A program made the translations under genes and the position numbers. From JBOGOC01 sp050747525 (lineage in GTDB: Bacteria; Acidobacteriota; Polarisedimenticolia; JACPZX01; DASXTC01), in NCBI GenBank assembly GCA_050747525.1, contig JBOGOC010000102.1:35135-99134 (forward strand): a stretch of DNA of 64,000 nucleotides, given 5' to 3'. Of this stretch, positions 59,980-64,000 are shown piece after piece. Below the pieces are notes generated by a model, which made no database searches, was not told the DNA's origin, and saw only the letters and a list, made by a program, of their open reading frames with translations. Position 1 is the stretch's first letter. Every line of letters starts with the position of its first letter.

Positions 59980-61272
59980 ATGACCCAGACCGAGAAGCTT
60001 CACGTGGACGTGGCGGAAGTCACGCCGGCCCGCAAGTCGCTCCGTGTGGAGGTCCCGGCCGGCGAGGTGGCGGCCGAGTACGAGAAGGCCCTGCGCCGCT
60101 ACGCGCGCTCGCTCAGGGTTCCGGGGTTCCGCCAGGGGAAGGTGCCGCAACATATTATTAAGCAGCGCTTCGGCCGTGAGGTGGAGCAGGAGACGGTCGA
60201 GCATGTGATCGAGCACGCCCTCGGCCAGGCCGTCAAGGACGCGGACCTGCGACCGCTGCGCGCACCCGTCCTGAAGGAGTACCGTCACACGCCCGGGGAG
60301 TCGCTCACCTTCACGGCCGAGATCGAGGTCAGGCCCCACGTCGCCCCCAGGGGCGCGCGCGACATCAAGGTGAAGATGGGCTCGCCGGCGGTGACCGAGC
60401 GGATGCTGTCCGATGCGCTGGACGCGCTGCGCGATCGGGCCGCGCGCTTCGACCCTGTGGAGGGGCGGGGGGCGGCGCCGGGCGACTACCTGCTCATGGA
60501 CGTGGCGGCCACGTTCGCCGCGGGAGAAGGGGAGAACTTCTCGCGCGAGAACCTTCTGGTGGAGATCGGATCGGGCGGGCCGCATCCCGAGCTGACGGAG
60601 CACCTGCGCGGCGCCATGCCCGGCGAGGCCCGCGAGTTCACCGTCGCGTATCCGGCGGACCATCCCGCCGCCCATTTCGCGGGGCGGCGGGTGGGCTACA
60701 GGGTCCTGGTGCGCGAAATCAAGACCCGCAACGTGCCGACTCTGGACGACGAGTTCGCCCGCGACCTGGGGAGCTTCGGGAGCCTGGAAGAGCTGCGCCA
60801 GCGTGTCTCCGAGGATCTCACGGAGCGCGAGCGGCGCCGCCTGATCGACGAGGCGCGGCGCGAGGTGATCGAGCAGCTGCTGCGGGCCAACCCCGACGTG
60901 CCGGCCCCCGACGTGATGGTGGACGAGGAAGTGGACCGCCGCATCGACGACCTGGTGCGCAGCATGGTGGTGCAGGGAATGGATCCCCGGCGTGCCGCTG
61001 TTGACTGGGATGACATCCGCGAAAAACAACGCGAGCCGGCCGCGCAGGCCGTGCGCGCCAGCCTTCTGCTTGACGCCATAGCGCGCGATGAGAACATTCG
61101 TGTGGACGCCGAGCGCGTCGATCGTGCCATCGCAGAGGAGGCTGCGCGTCGAAAGGAGCACAAGGATACCTTCCGCGCCAAGCTCGCGAAGGACGGGCGG
61201 TTGGAGCGGCTCGAAGAGCAGTTGCTGAGGGAGAAGATCCTTGACTTTCTCCTAGGTGCAGCTAATACTTAG
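59980..61272 (+). CDS. tig: Trigger factor (ribosome-associated chaperone / PPIase)
   Basis: A 430-aa protein. The ribosome-binding N-domain has the signature GFRQGKVPQHIIKQRFG. A central FKBP-like segment (APGDYLLMDVAATF, HFAGRRVGYRVLVREIK) and a long helical C-domain follow. It shelters nascent chains at the exit tunnel. I prefer ATG 59980 (MTQTEKLHVDVAEV); ATG 59965 would add five residues, and neither has a clear Shine-Dalgarno. It heads the conserved tig-clpP-clpX-lon order. Confidence 0.93.
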   Translation: MTQTEKLHVDVAEVTPARKSLRVEVPAGEVAAEYEKALRRYARSLRVPGFRQGKVPQHIIKQRFGREVEQETVEHVIEHALGQAVKDADLRPLRAPVLKEYRHTPGESLTFTAEIEVRPHVAPRGARDIKVKMGSPAVTERMLSDALDALRDRAARFDPVEGRGAAPGDYLLMDVAATFAAGEGENFSRENLLVEIGSGGPHPELTEHLRGAMPGEAREFTVAYPADHPAAHFAGRRVGYRVLVREIKTRNVPTLDDEFARDLGSFGSLEELRQRVSEDLTERERRRLIDEARREVIEQLLRANPDVPAPDVMVDEEVDRRIDDLVRSMVVQGMDPRRAAVDWDDIREKQREPAAQAVRASLLLDAIARDENIRVDAERVDRAIAEEAARRKEHKDTFRAKLAKDGRLERLEEQLLREKILDFLLGAANT

Positions 61273-61293
61273 CGCTGGTTGGGGGAACAAGAA

Positions 61294-61878
61294 ATGCCGC
61301 TGATTCCGATGGTTGTGGAGCAGACCAATCGGGGCGAGCGCGCCTATGACATCTATTCCCGCCTCCTGAAGGACAACATCATCTTCATCGGAGACGCGAT
61401 TGATGATCACCTGTCCAACCTGGTGATCGCGCAGCTCCTCTTCCTCGAGGCCGAAGACCCCGACCGCGACATTTCGATCTACATCAACTCCCCGGGTGGC
61501 TCGGTCACCGCGGGGCTTGCCATCTATGACACCATGCAGTTCGTGCGGCCCGACATCAGCACGATCTGCATCGGGCAGGCCGCGAGCATGGCCGCCGTGC
61601 TGCTGAACGCGGGCACGGCGAAGAAGCGGTTTGCCCTGCCGAATTCGCGTGTCATCCTGCATCAGCCGATGGGTGGGTTCCAGGGTCAGGCCTCCGACAT
61701 CGATATCCACGCGAGGGAGATCCTGAGGATCCGGCACCGCCTCAACCAGATCCTGGTGAAGCACACGGGACAGGCGCTCGATATAATCGAGAGAGACTGT
61801 GACCGTGACTTCATCATGACGGCGGAGCAGTCCATGGAATACGGTGTCATCGATCAGGTCATTCACAAAAGAGACTAG
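61294..61878 (+). CDS. clpP: ATP-dependent Clp protease proteolytic subunit
   Basis: A 194-aa serine peptidase of normal length. With the start at ATG 61294 (GGGGGAA upstream) the triad falls at Ser98 (GQAASMAAVL), His123 (ILHQPMGG) and Asp172 (DRDFIM), matching E. coli numbering for His and Asp. An in-frame TTG at 61279 would add five residues. It forms the tetradecameric chamber that works with ClpX, whose gene follows by 81 bases. Confidence 0.97.
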   Translation: MPLIPMVVEQTNRGERAYDIYSRLLKDNIIFIGDAIDDHLSNLVIAQLLFLEAEDPDRDISIYINSPGGSVTAGLAIYDTMQFVRPDISTICIGQAASMAAVLLNAGTAKKRFALPNSRVILHQPMGGFQGQASDIDIHAREILRIRHRLNQILVKHTGQALDIIERDCDRDFIMTAEQSMEYGVIDQVIHKRD

Positions 61879-61959
61879 ACTCAGTCCGTCCGGGCAGCTC
61901 GCGCGACACGTGTCGTCACGCATGGCATGCCGCGGGCGCCGCAAGCGAAGAGGATTCTG

Positions 61960-63215
<1,256 letters not shown>

Positions 63216-63216
<1 letters not shown>

Positions 63217-64000
63217 TGAGCCAGAACCCTCGGGAAAAATTCAGCACGCGCAAGCTGCCCATGATGCCCATCCGGGACGTGGTCATCTTCCCCTTCATGA
63301 TGACCCCCTTTGTGGTGGGGCGGGAGTCGAGCGTGCGGGCGCTGGAAGAGGCGCTGGCCGCGGACAAGAAGATCTTCCTGGCCACGCAGCACGACGCCAG
63401 CGTGGACGAACCCAAGCCCGCGGAAATCTTCCAGGTGGGCACCATCGTCAACATCGTGCAGAGCCTGAAGCTGCCCGACGGCAACATCAAGGTGCTGGTG
63501 GAAGGCATGGAGCGCGCGCGCATCCTGCAGGTGCAGGACACCCAGGGCTTCTTCCAGGCCATGCTGCGCACCGCCACCTACACCACGGAAGTCACGCCCC
63601 AGCTGGAAAGCCAGATGCAGCGCATCACCGGGCTGTTCGAGCAGTACGTGAAGCTGTGCCAGTCGCTGAACTACGAGACCATGCTGGCGGCGGTGCGGCT
63701 GGAGGACCCGGCCAAGCTCACCGACACCATTGCCGCCAACCTGCAGCTTTCCATCGAAGAGAAGCAGCAGTTGCTGGAGATCTTCGATCCGCTGGACCGG
63801 CTGAACCGCCTGGTGGACGTGCTGGAAATCGAGATTGAAAAGCTGAACATGGACCGCAGCATCCAGACGCGGGTGAAGCGGCAGATGGAGCGGGCGCAGA
63901 AGGAGTACTACCTCAACGAGAAGATGAAGGCGATCCAGAAAGAACTGGGTCGCAAGGACGAAAAGAGCGAGCTCGACGACCTCAAGCGACAGGTCGAAGC
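63216..64000 (+). CDS. lon: ATP-dependent protease Lon, N-terminal part (3' end outside the window)
   Basis: The frame from GTG 63216 stays open to the right edge and encodes 261 residues of the Lon N-terminal region: LPMMPIRDVVIFPFMMTPFV, VLVEGMERARIL, and the helical segment ending YYLNEKMKAIQKELG, which leads into the AAA+ domain beyond the window. The ATPase and the Ser-Lys peptidase site are therefore not visible. It overlaps the clpX stop by one base. Codon use resembles the 3' part of clpX more than the rest of the window. Confidence 0.95.

Overview
Organism and overall character. The window is GC-rich (roughly two thirds G+C by eye), densely coding, and carries the tig-clpP-clpX-lon order at its right end. 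It has seven tRNA genes (three of them for Arg) with CCA encoded in the gene, Gram-negative signs (beta-barrel-like outer-membrane proteins, HlyD-type adaptors) and many secreted proteins with MopE-like Asp-rich repeats, FG-GAP propellers and a shared Cys-containing C-terminal module. This fits a Gram-negative bacterium of the Acidobacteriota or a neighbouring uncultured phylum. That placement is inference; there is no rRNA gene to fix it.

Layout. 1-1860: a secreted thermonuclease (cut by the left edge), a small outer-membrane barrel and a decayed FAD-oxidase fragment. 2036-13179: a two-sided cluster. On the minus strand are an intact ATP-grasp ligase and a DUF2156 transferase. On the plus strand, behind a clear promoter at 4248-4276, is a six-gene, translationally coupled operon: P-loop protein, alpha/beta hydrolase, HlyD-like adaptor, 7TM fused to a degenerate ATP-grasp domain, secreted alpha/beta hydrolase with a lamin-tail domain, and a cyanophycin-synthetase-like protein that has lost its recognisable catalytic motifs. 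An insertion sequence with 21-bp inverted ends (13185-14573) sits between this operon and a convergent third alpha/beta hydrolase. I regard this cluster as the best candidate for an undescribed system.

16168-22504: tRNA-Pro, a GT-C-like membrane protein, a solitary N6-adenine DNA methyltransferase, a 49-aa lmo0937-type membrane peptide, tRNA-Arg and tRNA-His, an ICMT-like methyltransferase, a cold-shock protein, moaA and a small conserved-looking protein. 22517-27816 (minus): a hybrid histidine kinase, a BsuPI-like secreted protein and a Ser/Thr kinase with TPRs that appears to start at ATC, preceded by a DUF1269 protein. 28065-35115: a kelch/MopE-type secreted protein, tRNA-Arg, a TPR-CHAT protein, and an anti-sigma/ECF sigma pair.

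35274-47141: an operon of three giant exported proteins (1903, 939 and 1119 aa) that share an extraordinary density of the tripeptide Asp-Pro-Asn. 47249-59660: tRNA-Arg, outer-membrane and membrane proteins, a SAM methyltransferase, a decayed copy of the shared C-terminal module, a secreted propeller-like protein, a TerB-like protein coupled to an M1-M28-PDZ peptidase fusion, a degenerate GGDEF-PilZ protein with a leaderless-looking promoter, and an RND-type adaptor. 59761-64000: tRNA-Lys, tRNA-Leu and the tig-clpP-clpX-lon proteostasis block. In the 3' part of clpX and in lon, codon usage shifts visibly.
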